A model generated the notes under the pieces. It ran no database searches, was not told the DNA's origin, and worked only from the letters and a program-made list of their open reading frames with translations. From contig WRDW01000005.1 in assembly GCA_009779995.1 (NCBI GenBank), positions 1-64,000 on the forward strand: a stretch of 64,000 nt of DNA, given 5' to 3'. This document shows positions 27,854-36,187 of this stretch, piece after piece; position 1 is the first letter of the stretch; each line of letters begins with the position of its first letter. The position numbers were made by a program, and so were the translations under genes. Source of the stretch: Oscillospiraceae bacterium (GTDB lineage: Bacteria > Bacillota > Clostridia > Oscillospirales > Acutalibacteraceae).

Positions 27854-28294
27854 ATGAAGATCAAAGATTATTTGCTGGGAATCCTTGCGGGCTGCTTTAT
27901 GGTTGCGCTATGGTATGGGCAGATGGTGCTAAGTTGGCTAAATATTGGCGGTGGCATCATTTGGCTGCTCGTGTATCCGGTGATTCCCGCGATACTCTTA
28001 GTCCGCTTACTCAAGCATGGGCAATTTAAATATTACTATGTGAAGTTTGGCCTATATTTGGTTTCTGCGGTTTGTTTTCATGTGCTGTGCCTGCGGCTCA
28101 ATCTGCCAGATGCCCTGTTGAATGCCGTCTTTCCGGGCTATGGCGAGATGTCGGCGGGTGGTGGATTTGCTATCATGGTCATGGCAGGTATCAATTTGGT
28201 ATATAAATGCGTCGCGATTCTATTGACGGGATTCGTTTGTTGGTTGAAATATGACAGTGTTTCACAGCCGGCAGAACATGCGTCTGTGGATTGA
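27854..28294 (+). CDS. hypothetical membrane protein
   Basis: 146 aa with several hydrophobic segments; SD GGAGGT upstream. Confidence 0.65.
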   Translation: MKIKDYLLGILAGCFMVALWYGQMVLSWLNIGGGIIWLLVYPVIPAILLVRLLKHGQFKYYYVKFGLYLVSAVCFHVLCLRLNLPDALLNAVFPGYGEMSAGGGFAIMVMAGINLVYKCVAILLTGFVCWLKYDSVSQPAEHASVD

Positions 28295-28308
28295 AAGGAA
28301 ATTTTTGT

Positions 28309-28592
28309 GACGGCGATAATTTGATTCTAACCACAACCCGCACCGACACCCACGACGACCTGGGCCTGGAATAGCGCTCACAGTAGAAAATCAACAGCCA
28401 ATCGGGTTGAATATGGCACTCACGCAGGCCCGCATAGCTTCCCTTCAGCGGATGGTCTTTGTGCTTTGGATCCAGCGGTTTTTGCTCACGCAGTTGTTGA
28501 ATGACTTTTTTCAGCAAAGCAGTATTCAACCCGCGCCTGATAACGCGCTTGAAATCTCTGCGATACTGCGCGGTAGATGCTAATTCCAGCAT
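28309..28592 (-). pseudogene. YafQ-family type II toxin with inverted 3' end
   Basis: Minus strand MLELASTAQYRRDFKRVIRRG...GLRECHIQPDWLLIFYC then foreign residues; the missing end DGDNLILTTTRTDTHDDLGLE* is encoded on the plus strand at 28309-28374. Confidence 0.85.
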
Positions 28593-28601
28593 ACTGTCCT
28601 C

Positions 28602-28946
28602 CTACGCCGCCTTTGCACGGGTTCTTTCCTCCAGAAGTCGGGCTTCTTCCGCGTCCTCCGCCGCAATTTCCGCCATGATTTCCGCTTCGAATTCCTCATA
28701 GCTGGAGTACGTCTTCGTCTGCACTCTGCCCGCGATGATGTCCTTCGTCTCCTGGATGGCAGCAAGCGTTTCAGCGTTGTAACGAGGTTGATGCGGCTGG
28801 AAAGGTATTCGATACTCCAGCAGCGCTTGATGAAGGAACATGTTGACCGCATCGGACACAGTAAGCCCGTAATCCGAAAACAGCTCCTCCGCCTGTTTTT
28901 TTACAGAAGGTTTGACGCGAATATGCAGGCTTGCGGTTTTTTCCAT
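28602..28946 (-). CDS. RelB/DinJ family antitoxin
   Basis: MEKTASLHIRVKPSVKKQAEELFSDYGLTVSDAVNMFLHQALLEYRIPF. Confidence 0.9.
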   Translation of the reverse strand: MEKTASLHIRVKPSVKKQAEELFSDYGLTVSDAVNMFLHQALLEYRIPFQPHQPRYNAETLAAIQETKDIIAGRVQTKTYSSYEEFEAEIMAEIAAEDAEEARLLEERTRAKAA

Positions 28947-29018
28947 ATCATATCACTCCTTTTCCCTATTATATCACAATGCGCGCACAAATGCAACACA
29001 TTGCGAAAGGAAATTTTT

Positions 29019-30164
29019 GTGTTCCAGCTCCTCATGACCGAAAACGCCGCCCGGCGCGGCGCATTAACAACCCCCCACGGCGTCATCCAGACCCCGGCCT
29101 TCATGAACGTGGCCACCGGCGGTGCCATCAAGGGGGGGGTCTCGGCGCTGGACATGCGCGATCTGCTGCGCACCCAGGTGATGCTCTGCAACACCTACCA
29201 CCTCCATGTGCGCCCCGGGGACGAGCTGGTGCGGGACATGGGCGGCCTGCGGGCCTTCACGGGCTGGCAGGGGCCGGTTCTCACCGACAGCGGGGGCTTC
29301 CAGGTGTTCAGCCTGGCCAAGCTGCGCAATATTAAAGAAGAGGGCGTGACCTTCGCGTCGCATGTGAGCGGCGCGCGCATATTCATGGGGCCGGAGGAGA
29401 GTATGCGCATCCAGGCGAACCTGGGGAGCGCCATCGCCATGGCCTTCGACGAATGCGTGGCCAACCCCGCGCCCTACGACTACGCAAAGGCATCCTGTGA
29501 GCGTACATTCAGATGGCTGCTGCGCTGTAAAACCGAACACGCTCGCCTCCATGAACAGCGAAGCGACGGGGCCGCGCCGCAGGCGCCTGGGCAGCTGCTT
29601 TTTGGGATAAATCAGGGCTGCACATATGAGAATTTGCGCATAGAGCACATGCGGCAAATACGCGAGCTCAATCTCGACGGCTACGCCATCGGCGGCCTGG
29701 CCGTGGGCGAGCCCAAAGAGGTGATGTACAGAATCATCGCCGCCGTGGAGCCCCACATGCCGCGCGATAAACCCAGGTATTTGATGGGCGTGGGCACGCC
29801 GGGGAACATCCTCGAGGCCGTGCGCCTCGGGATCGACCTGTTCGACTGCGTGATGCCCAGCCGCAACGCCCGTCACGGGCATTTGTATACCGGGGAAGGC
29901 ATAATCAACCTGAACAACGCCAAATATGCCCGCGACCCCCAGCCCATCGATCCGGCCTGTGATTGCACTGTATGTCAAAACCACAGCCGCGCCTACCTGC
30001 GCCACCTGCTCAAGGCGGGGGAGACTCTCGCCCTGCGCCTGTGCGTATTGCACAACCTGTATTTTTATAATTCTCTGATGGAAAAAATCAGGGCTTCTCT
30101 GGAGGAGGGCCGGTTTGCGGAATTTTACAGGGCGAATGCGGAACGGCTGGACGGGCGCATTTAA
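29019..30164 (+). CDS. tgt: tRNA-guanine transglycosylase
   Basis: GTG start VFQLLMTENAARRGALTTPHGVIQTPAFMNVATGG...LTDSGGFQVFSL. Confidence 0.95.
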   Translation: MFQLLMTENAARRGALTTPHGVIQTPAFMNVATGGAIKGGVSALDMRDLLRTQVMLCNTYHLHVRPGDELVRDMGGLRAFTGWQGPVLTDSGGFQVFSLAKLRNIKEEGVTFASHVSGARIFMGPEESMRIQANLGSAIAMAFDECVANPAPYDYAKASCERTFRWLLRCKTEHARLHEQRSDGAAPQAPGQLLFGINQGCTYENLRIEHMRQIRELNLDGYAIGGLAVGEPKEVMYRIIAAVEPHMPRDKPRYLMGVGTPGNILEAVRLGIDLFDCVMPSRNARHGHLYTGEGIINLNNAKYARDPQPIDPACDCTVCQNHSRAYLRHLLKAGETLALRLCVLHNLYFYNSLMEKIRASLEEGRFAEFYRANAERLDGRI

Positions 30165-30230
30165 AAAACTTGCTTTTTCTTGTCTGATACGCTATAATGA
30201 AGCCAAGAAGACAAAAGGGAGCATTGCCTC

Positions 30231-31700
30231 ATGAACGTATTGCTGGTCAATCCCAACATCGGGTTTCAGCCCTCCACGCAGCCCGCGCCGCTGGGGTTGC
30301 TGTCCATCGGGACGTACCTGAAGCAGCGCGGCTGCCATGTGCGCCTGTACGACCGCAACGTGGACAAGATGTCCCTGGAAAAGGTGCTGCAGGCCTTCCA
30401 GCCGGACGCGGCGGGCGTCTCTGTGATCTCAACAAAGGCCCTGGATGACGGCGCCGGAGTTTCCTGCAAACTCCGGGCGCTGGGGATACCCGTCATCTGG
30501 GGCGGCCAGATGGCCTCCGCTGTTCCGGAATTGATTTTGCGGCAGGGCATTGCGGACTATGTGGTGATAGGGGAGGGGGAAGTCAGTTTTTACGCCCTTT
30601 TGCAGGCCATCGAACAAAAGCAGGACATGGCGCAGGTGGACGGCGTCGCTTACCTGGATGCAGCCGGTTCAGCGTGCCGCACGCCGGAGCGCCCCTTCGC
30701 GGAACTGGCGGAATTCCCTGTGACGGACTGGTCCCTCGCCGACCCCCGGAAGTACATGCGTTCGCACATGTGCTGTTCCAAAATGATGTTCTTATACCTC
30801 TCCAAGGGCTGCCCGTGCCAATGCACCTTCTGCTCCAACGAGAGCTTCCATCACTGCAAATACAGAAAACGCCCGAACGGGCACGTCCTCGCCGAAATCA
30901 AGGAGCTCGCGACGAAATACGGGCTCAACGGCGTCGAGTTCGCGGACGAGCTGTTTGGCGTAAACAAGCGCGAGCTGTACGAATTCTGCGACAGCCTGCG
31001 GGAAATGAAATTGGATTTCGTCTGGGGCTGCTCCACGCGGCTGAGCCACTTGAAGCGCGAGGACCTGCAATACATGTACGACGCCGGCTGCCGCTGGATT
31101 TTCTATGGCGTGGAAAGCGGTTCGCCGGACATGCTCAAACGTATCAAAAAGGGGATTGACCCGGAAATCATAGGCAAGGAATTTGCGATTTGCGGGGAGC
31201 TGGGCATAGCCGCCTATGCCGGCTTTATCATCGGCCTGCCGGACGAGACGGAGGACCAGCTTCGCGCGACCGTACAGCTGATGCTCGCCCTCGGAACCAC
31301 TTTTATCAACACATTGATGTTCTATCCCATTCCCGGCTCGGCGCTCTACAACGAGCTGGTCGGCAGAAAACGCCTGGTTCCGCCCGAAACGCTGCGGGAC
31401 CTGGGCACTTTTTCGCTGTTTGAAAAAAAGACGGTCAACTATTCCAATGTGCCGACACGGGACTTGTATGTGGTGCAAAGCTGCTTCCACTGGAGGGGTT
31501 TCTTTGGAAAAAACAGCGCAAAAAACATGAAAAAGCACGAGTTCGCGCAAAAAACCATCGTCAGCTCGCTTCGCCAGATTACGAAGCAGGGCATATTGAA
31601 CATGGTTAAATATCTTTTTTCGTCCGCCAGGATGTTTTTGATGATTGCCTGGTACGCCAACGCCTACCCGGGCATTCGCAGGAAGTACGGTCTTTCCTGA
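30231..31700 (+). CDS. B12-binding domain radical SAM protein
   Basis: MNVLLVNPNIGFQPSTQPAPLGLLSIGTYLKQRG...YLSKGCPCQCTFCSNESFHH (CxxxCxxC). Confidence 0.9.
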   Translation: MNVLLVNPNIGFQPSTQPAPLGLLSIGTYLKQRGCHVRLYDRNVDKMSLEKVLQAFQPDAAGVSVISTKALDDGAGVSCKLRALGIPVIWGGQMASAVPELILRQGIADYVVIGEGEVSFYALLQAIEQKQDMAQVDGVAYLDAAGSACRTPERPFAELAEFPVTDWSLADPRKYMRSHMCCSKMMFLYLSKGCPCQCTFCSNESFHHCKYRKRPNGHVLAEIKELATKYGLNGVEFADELFGVNKRELYEFCDSLREMKLDFVWGCSTRLSHLKREDLQYMYDAGCRWIFYGVESGSPDMLKRIKKGIDPEIIGKEFAICGELGIAAYAGFIIGLPDETEDQLRATVQLMLALGTTFINTLMFYPIPGSALYNELVGRKRLVPPETLRDLGTFSLFEKKTVNYSNVPTRDLYVVQSCFHWRGFFGKNSAKNMKKHEFAQKTIVSSLRQITKQGILNMVKYLFSSARMFLMIAWYANAYPGIRRKYGLS

Positions 31701-31834
31701 AAAAATAAAATGAACATATTGTAAAAATGCCGCGGTTGCCGCGTATTTCCAAAAAAACCTCTTGCTTTCTCCTGCCCAATCGGCTATAATAAAAAATACT
31801 GTACATCACTATTTTGGGAAGAGGAGCAAAGCGA

Positions 31835-32290
31835 ATGAATTTTGGTTTACTGATGAACATGTTTCCCGGCGGCGGCGGTGGCTCTGGCGGGACGGCACAG
31901 GGGGGCAGCCCGACCACGATGGTCATCATGATCGTGGGGATGCTGGGCGTGATGTATTTCACGATGATCCGCCCGCAGCGCAAGCGCCAGAAGGAAGAGC
32001 AGGCCATGCGGGATAACCTCTCCATCGGCGACGAGATCACCACCATCGGCGGGATCATGGGGCGTGTTGTCACCGTGAAGGAGGACAGCATCATCATCGA
32101 GACCGGCGCGGACCGCACGAAGCTGCGCATCATCCGCACGGCCGTGGGGGTCAACAACACCAACCAGGAGAAGGCCCAGGCCGAGCAGGACGCCGCCAAG
32201 AAGGCCGCCGAGGACGCCCGCGCCGAAAAGATGAGCGAATCCGCCAGCAGCAGGAAAAAGAGCAAGAAGAACAAGGGCGGCGACGAATAA
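31835..32290 (+). CDS. yajC: preprotein translocase subunit YajC
   Basis: VMYFTMIRPQRKRQKEEQAMRDNLSIGDEITTIGGIMGRVVTV. Confidence 0.93.
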   Translation: MNFGLLMNMFPGGGGGSGGTAQGGSPTTMVIMIVGMLGVMYFTMIRPQRKRQKEEQAMRDNLSIGDEITTIGGIMGRVVTVKEDSIIIETGADRTKLRIIRTAVGVNNTNQEKAQAEQDAAKKAAEDARAEKMSESASSRKKSKKNKGGDE

Positions 32291-32309
32291 GGCTGGACAA
32301 ATGCAAATG

Positions 32310-32338
32310 CGCCCCGGATTGATACCGGGGCGTTTTTT
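32310..32338 (+). terminator. rho-independent terminator of yajC
   Basis: CGCCCCGGATTGATACCGGGGCGTTTTTT. Confidence 0.85.
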
Positions 32339-34715
32339 ATGGTGTAGAGACGCAGCAGCTTTGCGCCTCTACATAAACGTCCTTTAAAATGGTCCGCACC
32401 CATCCCGCCGACCCAAACGGCGGGTTCCCGTGCAAATAATGGCTCCTGCAATTCTCGCCATCGCACGTCCATTCGATCAAGAACAGCCTTTGCTCGCCGC
32501 CGCACACGCGCAGGCGGGCGAGGGTCTTGTTTTCGTTCGCCGGCACAGAAAAATCCCCCTCCAGCAGGGTCTCGTTGCTGTGGGCGTCCCGCACGCGATA
32601 GGTTCCCTCACGCGCCTGCAATGAGTCGTTCCCCGCCACCAGCGCGATATGCCAGCCCTCCGGCTCGGCGAACATCAGGTGCAGGGGCCGCTGGGCCGCT
32701 TTGACCCAGTGATAGGCCAGTTTTTTGCCCCCGTACCAGTCCACGATGGCGTCGGAGATCTGCGGCCAGCCGTCCAGCAGGTTCCACCAGATGACGCCCG
32801 TGCGCTCCCACTTGCGCAGGCGCGCCGTCTCGATGAAGAACTTGAAGGCCTCGGCCTGCACCAGCTGGGAGGCCAGGATAAACTCGTCCAGGTCGTCCGG
32901 GATTTCGCCGAACACCTCGGCGATCTGGTTCGCCATCATGGCGTTGCGGCCCGCCCAGGGGTCGCCCTCCTTCGCGGTGAAGCAGGAGGCGTGCAGATGC
33001 CACTCGGCGTTGCCGCGCCAGGGCCGGGGCTCCGGCCAGACGTTCTCCGGCGTGAACATTTTCTCCAGGCTCTCCCGGTTCGGGCAGCCGTGGAAGCCCA
33101 TCTCGCTGACAAAACAGGCATGAGAATCTGTGTAAAATTTGTCTTTGTAGTAGATGCGCGGCCCCCAGAGATGATCTTCGGAGGGCTGGCCCAATCCCGC
33201 GATGAAGTCCGGCGCGTAGTAGGGCGAGCTGGGCAGGTAGTCCCGCGTGCCGTCGTGATTTTCGACTTCGAGGCGCAGCACCTCCCGTGTGGCGAAGTTG
33301 CGGTTGGGGTCCAGCCCGGCGCTGCGGTAGTTGTAGTCGCACTCGTTGTCGCCGCTCCACAGGGCAAGGCTCGGGTGCTGCCGCAGCTTTTGGATCACCT
33401 TCCGGGCCTCTATGCGCAGCTGCGAATAAAATTCTTCGTCCCTGGGGTAGAGATTGCAGGCCATGGTGAAATCCTGCCAGACCAGGATGCCGTATTGATC
33501 ACACAAGTCATAAAACGCATGATCTTCGTAGACGTTCCCGCCCCAGCAGCGCAGGATGTTGCAGCCGAGATCCTGCATCATGCCAAGGGCTTTCTCATAG
33601 CGCGCGGCGTCCCGGCTGTGGAAGGCGTTCAGGGGCACCCAGTTGCTGCCCTTGCACAGGATCGGCTCGCCGTTGACGTAAAAACAGAATTTGCCCGGCT
33701 TTTCGCGCGTTGTTATATCTGTCCTCTCAAGCTTGATGGTGCGCACGCCCAGGGTGTCCCACTTCTCGCAGAGCAGCTTCTCCCCCTGCCACAGAGAGAG
33801 CCGCACCCGGTACAGGGGCTGCTCGCCATACCCCGCAGGCCACCAAAGCTGGGGATGCTCCAGTTCCGCCTCGTCCGTCCCGGCGGCGAACCACAGCACC
33901 TTCTCCAGCGCGAACGCGGGCACTTGGCTCTCGCCCAGAAAGCCCTCCAGCCGCCAGCGCAGGCCCTCCCTGAGGGCGGTCGTCTCGAACACATAGAAAA
34001 TTCGCAGCCTTGCCTTATCGGCTTCCCTGTCGATGCGCAGGGTGCTCAGGAACATCTGCGTCACCCGGTGCGGCCCGCGGCGCTCCAGGCGTACGCCCCG
34101 CCACAGCCCGCAGGTGACGCAGCGGCACATAATGTCCCAGCCGTACGACGACGGCGCGCGCCGCAGGCGCAGGCTCTCCATGCAGCAGAAGTGGTGCCGC
34201 GTCACCGCCGGGAGGCTGTCCGCCGTGTCGGCCGCCTCCTCGATGGGCGAGGCCAGGCGAATCACGAGCTCGTTTTCGCCCTCGCGCAGGAATTCTGTGA
34301 TGTCGAATTCATGGGCGATCAGCGCGTTGCTGCTGTTCCCGAACAATTCGCCATTCAGGTAATACTCCGCCACGCAGTCCACGCCCTCGAAGACCAACAC
34401 GGCGCGGTGCTGCGCACAACCACCCCGGCCCTGCGGGGCCACCCCTCCACGGAGGGAAATTGGGGAAGAGAGCGTGAAGACCTTTCTGTACCACCACTCG
34501 TAGAATTCATATTCCCGGAGCTTCATCATGTGCAGCCCCTTGTAAAGGTCTTCGGGCAGCAGCCCGGCCCGCGAGAGCGCAAGCGCGGCCTCGCCGGGCA
34601 CCTCGGCGGGGAGGGGCGTATGGGCGGCCAGGTCCGCCGGGGTATTTACGGGCGAACCGCGCTGCGGAAAGCCGAAGAGCTCCCAGGCGCCGTCAAGAGA
34701 TTGGGTGTTGATCAT
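32337..34715 (-). CDS. GH2 family beta-mannosidase-like glycosidase
   Basis: GSNWVPLNAFHSRDAARYEKALGMMQDLGCNILRCWGGNVYEDHAFYDLCDQYGILVWQDF; contains translated repeat ISLRGGVAPQGRGG. Confidence 0.9.
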   Translation of the reverse strand: MINTQSLDGAWELFGFPQRGSPVNTPADLAAHTPLPAEVPGEAALALSRAGLLPEDLYKGLHMMKLREYEFYEWWYRKVFTLSSPISLRGGVAPQGRGGCAQHRAVLVFEGVDCVAEYYLNGELFGNSSNALIAHEFDITEFLREGENELVIRLASPIEEAADTADSLPAVTRHHFCCMESLRLRRAPSSYGWDIMCRCVTCGLWRGVRLERRGPHRVTQMFLSTLRIDREADKARLRIFYVFETTALREGLRWRLEGFLGESQVPAFALEKVLWFAAGTDEAELEHPQLWWPAGYGEQPLYRVRLSLWQGEKLLCEKWDTLGVRTIKLERTDITTREKPGKFCFYVNGEPILCKGSNWVPLNAFHSRDAARYEKALGMMQDLGCNILRCWGGNVYEDHAFYDLCDQYGILVWQDFTMACNLYPRDEEFYSQLRIEARKVIQKLRQHPSLALWSGDNECDYNYRSAGLDPNRNFATREVLRLEVENHDGTRDYLPSSPYYAPDFIAGLGQPSEDHLWGPRIYYKDKFYTDSHACFVSEMGFHGCPNRESLEKMFTPENVWPEPRPWRGNAEWHLHASCFTAKEGDPWAGRNAMMANQIAEVFGEIPDDLDEFILASQLVQAEAFKFFIETARLRKWERTGVIWWNLLDGWPQISDAIVDWYGGKKLAYHWVKAAQRPLHLMFAEPEGWHIALVAGNDSLQAREGTYRVRDAHSNETLLEGDFSVPANENKTLARLRVCGGEQRLFLIEWTCDGENCRSHYLHGNPPFGSAGWVRTILKDVYVEAQSCCVSTP
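34418..34461 (-). repeat. in-frame GC-rich palindromic repeat (ISLRGGVAPQGRGG), copy 2
   Basis: Reverse complement matches 15140-15185; same reading frame. Confidence 0.75.
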
Positions 34716-34749
34716 CGGATTCTCCTTCTGAAAAAATATAATTTTTCTA

Positions 34750-34778
34750 TTGACATATCGTGCGGAACACACTATAAT
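34750..34778 (+). promoter_or_regulatory. promoter of padR operon
   Basis: TTGACA-17 bp-TATAAT; palindrome CCGCACAGTGCGG follows at 34799-34811. Confidence 0.75.
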
Positions 34779-34828
34779 AGAGTTGACAATACAAAATACC
34801 GCACAGTGCGGCGATTGGAGGCGATAGC

Positions 34829-35170
34829 ATGGACAAAGACGACCTGGTTTCCGGCTTCCTGCTGGAGCTGCGCAGGGGCACGGTGATCCTCTGCGTGCTG
34901 GCCAAGCTGCGCAGGCCCGCCTACGGCTACCAGCTGGTGGCCGACCTGGCGGATACCGGGCTGCCGGTGGAGGCCAACACGCTCTACCCGCTGCTGCGGC
35001 GCCTGGAGGCCCAGGGCCTGCTGGAGAGCAATTGGGACACCGGGGGCGCGAAGCCCCGCAAATACTACGCAGCCACTCCCTTCGGCCTGGAGGTGCTGGA
35101 GGCGCTCAAGGGCCACTGGCAGAACACCGCGCAAAGCCTGAATGCAATTTTAGAGGAGGACCCGTCATGA
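34829..35170 (+). CDS. PadR family transcriptional regulator
   Basis: RRGTVILCVLAKLRRPAYGYQLVADLADTGLPVEANTLYPLLRRLEAQGLLES. Confidence 0.92.
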   Translation: MDKDDLVSGFLLELRRGTVILCVLAKLRRPAYGYQLVADLADTGLPVEANTLYPLLRRLEAQGLLESNWDTGGAKPRKYYAATPFGLEVLEALKGHWQNTAQSLNAILEEDPS

Positions 35171-36165
35171 CACACGAACTGATCGAGCGCTACATCTACG
35201 CCGTCACCCGCCGCCTGCCCGCGAAGCTGCGCGGGGATGTGGAGCGGGAGCTCGCCAGCCTGATCTCCGACATGCTCGAGGCCCGCTGCGGCCCGGTGAC
35301 GCCCGAGGAAAGGGACGCGCGCGTCGTGCTCACGGAACTGGGCCCGCCCGGCAAGCTGGCCGCGAAATACAGCGGCGACGAGGGCAGCGCCCTCATCGGC
35401 GGCGAATACTTCCTGCTGTACAAATTCGTGCTGAAGCTCGTGCTGCCCATCGCCGCGGGGGGCATCGCCTTCGCCAGCGTGCTCTCGCTGCTCCTGAACG
35501 GCAGCCCGGAGCCGAACCCCTGGATTCTGTTTGCCAAAACCTTCGGGCAGATTCTCGCGGGGATTGCCGGCGGCTCCATACAGGCCTTCGCCGTCATCAC
35601 GGTCGTCTTCGCGGCGCTGGAACGGGGGAAGGTCAGCCTCGGCGGCGGCGATTTCATCGATTCGCTGCCCCTGGTGCCCATCATGAACGAGCGCATCAAG
35701 CCCTGGGAGCCCATCGCCGGCATGGTATTCTGCGTGGTCGGGGCGGCGGTGTTCCTGGGCTTCCCGCAGGTGATCGGGATCGGCGTTTTCACAACGGGCG
35801 AGGCTTGGGTGCCCGTGTTCAACGCCCAGGTGCTGCGCTCCCTCTGGCCGCCCGTCGCGCTGTGGGCGGCGCTGGGCGTCGCCAGGGAGATCGTGCGGCT
35901 CATCGAAGGGCGCTACACCTGGCGCCTGGCGATCGCAACCCTCGTGGCGAATTTGCTGATGGCGGTCTGCGCGGCGCTGGTGCTCTTGCGGGAGAAACTC
36001 ATGCAGCCCCCCTTCATCCAGTACATCGACGAGATCATCCAGGAGCCGCTCATCACCGCGCTGTTTGCCCACCTCAACCTATTCCTCCTGGGAATCGTGC
36101 TGTTCGCGCTGCTGCTGGACATGGGCACGGCATTCCTCAAGGCGCGCAAGCATGGCAGGATGTAG
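35167..36165 (+). CDS. HAAS-domain/DUF1700-like multi-pass membrane protein
   Basis: MTHELIERYIYAVTRRLPAKLRGDVERELASLISDML; translationally coupled to padR. Confidence 0.85.
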   Translation: MTHELIERYIYAVTRRLPAKLRGDVERELASLISDMLEARCGPVTPEERDARVVLTELGPPGKLAAKYSGDEGSALIGGEYFLLYKFVLKLVLPIAAGGIAFASVLSLLLNGSPEPNPWILFAKTFGQILAGIAGGSIQAFAVITVVFAALERGKVSLGGGDFIDSLPLVPIMNERIKPWEPIAGMVFCVVGAAVFLGFPQVIGIGVFTTGEAWVPVFNAQVLRSLWPPVALWAALGVAREIVRLIEGRYTWRLAIATLVANLLMAVCAALVLLREKLMQPPFIQYIDEIIQEPLITALFAHLNLFLLGIVLFALLLDMGTAFLKARKHGRM

Positions 36166-36187
36166 AGACGCACGGCAGTGCGTCTAT
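36162..36187. repeat. GAGACGCA palindrome carrying stop codons of both convergent genes
   Basis: GTAGAGACGCACGGCAGTGCGTCTATG; TAG 36163-36165 (+) and TAG 36184-36186 (-). Confidence 0.75.

Noticed and set aside
32649-34886. 745-aa plus-strand ORF opposite the GH2 gene
   Set aside because: Antisense shadow ORF caused by GC-rich codon bias.
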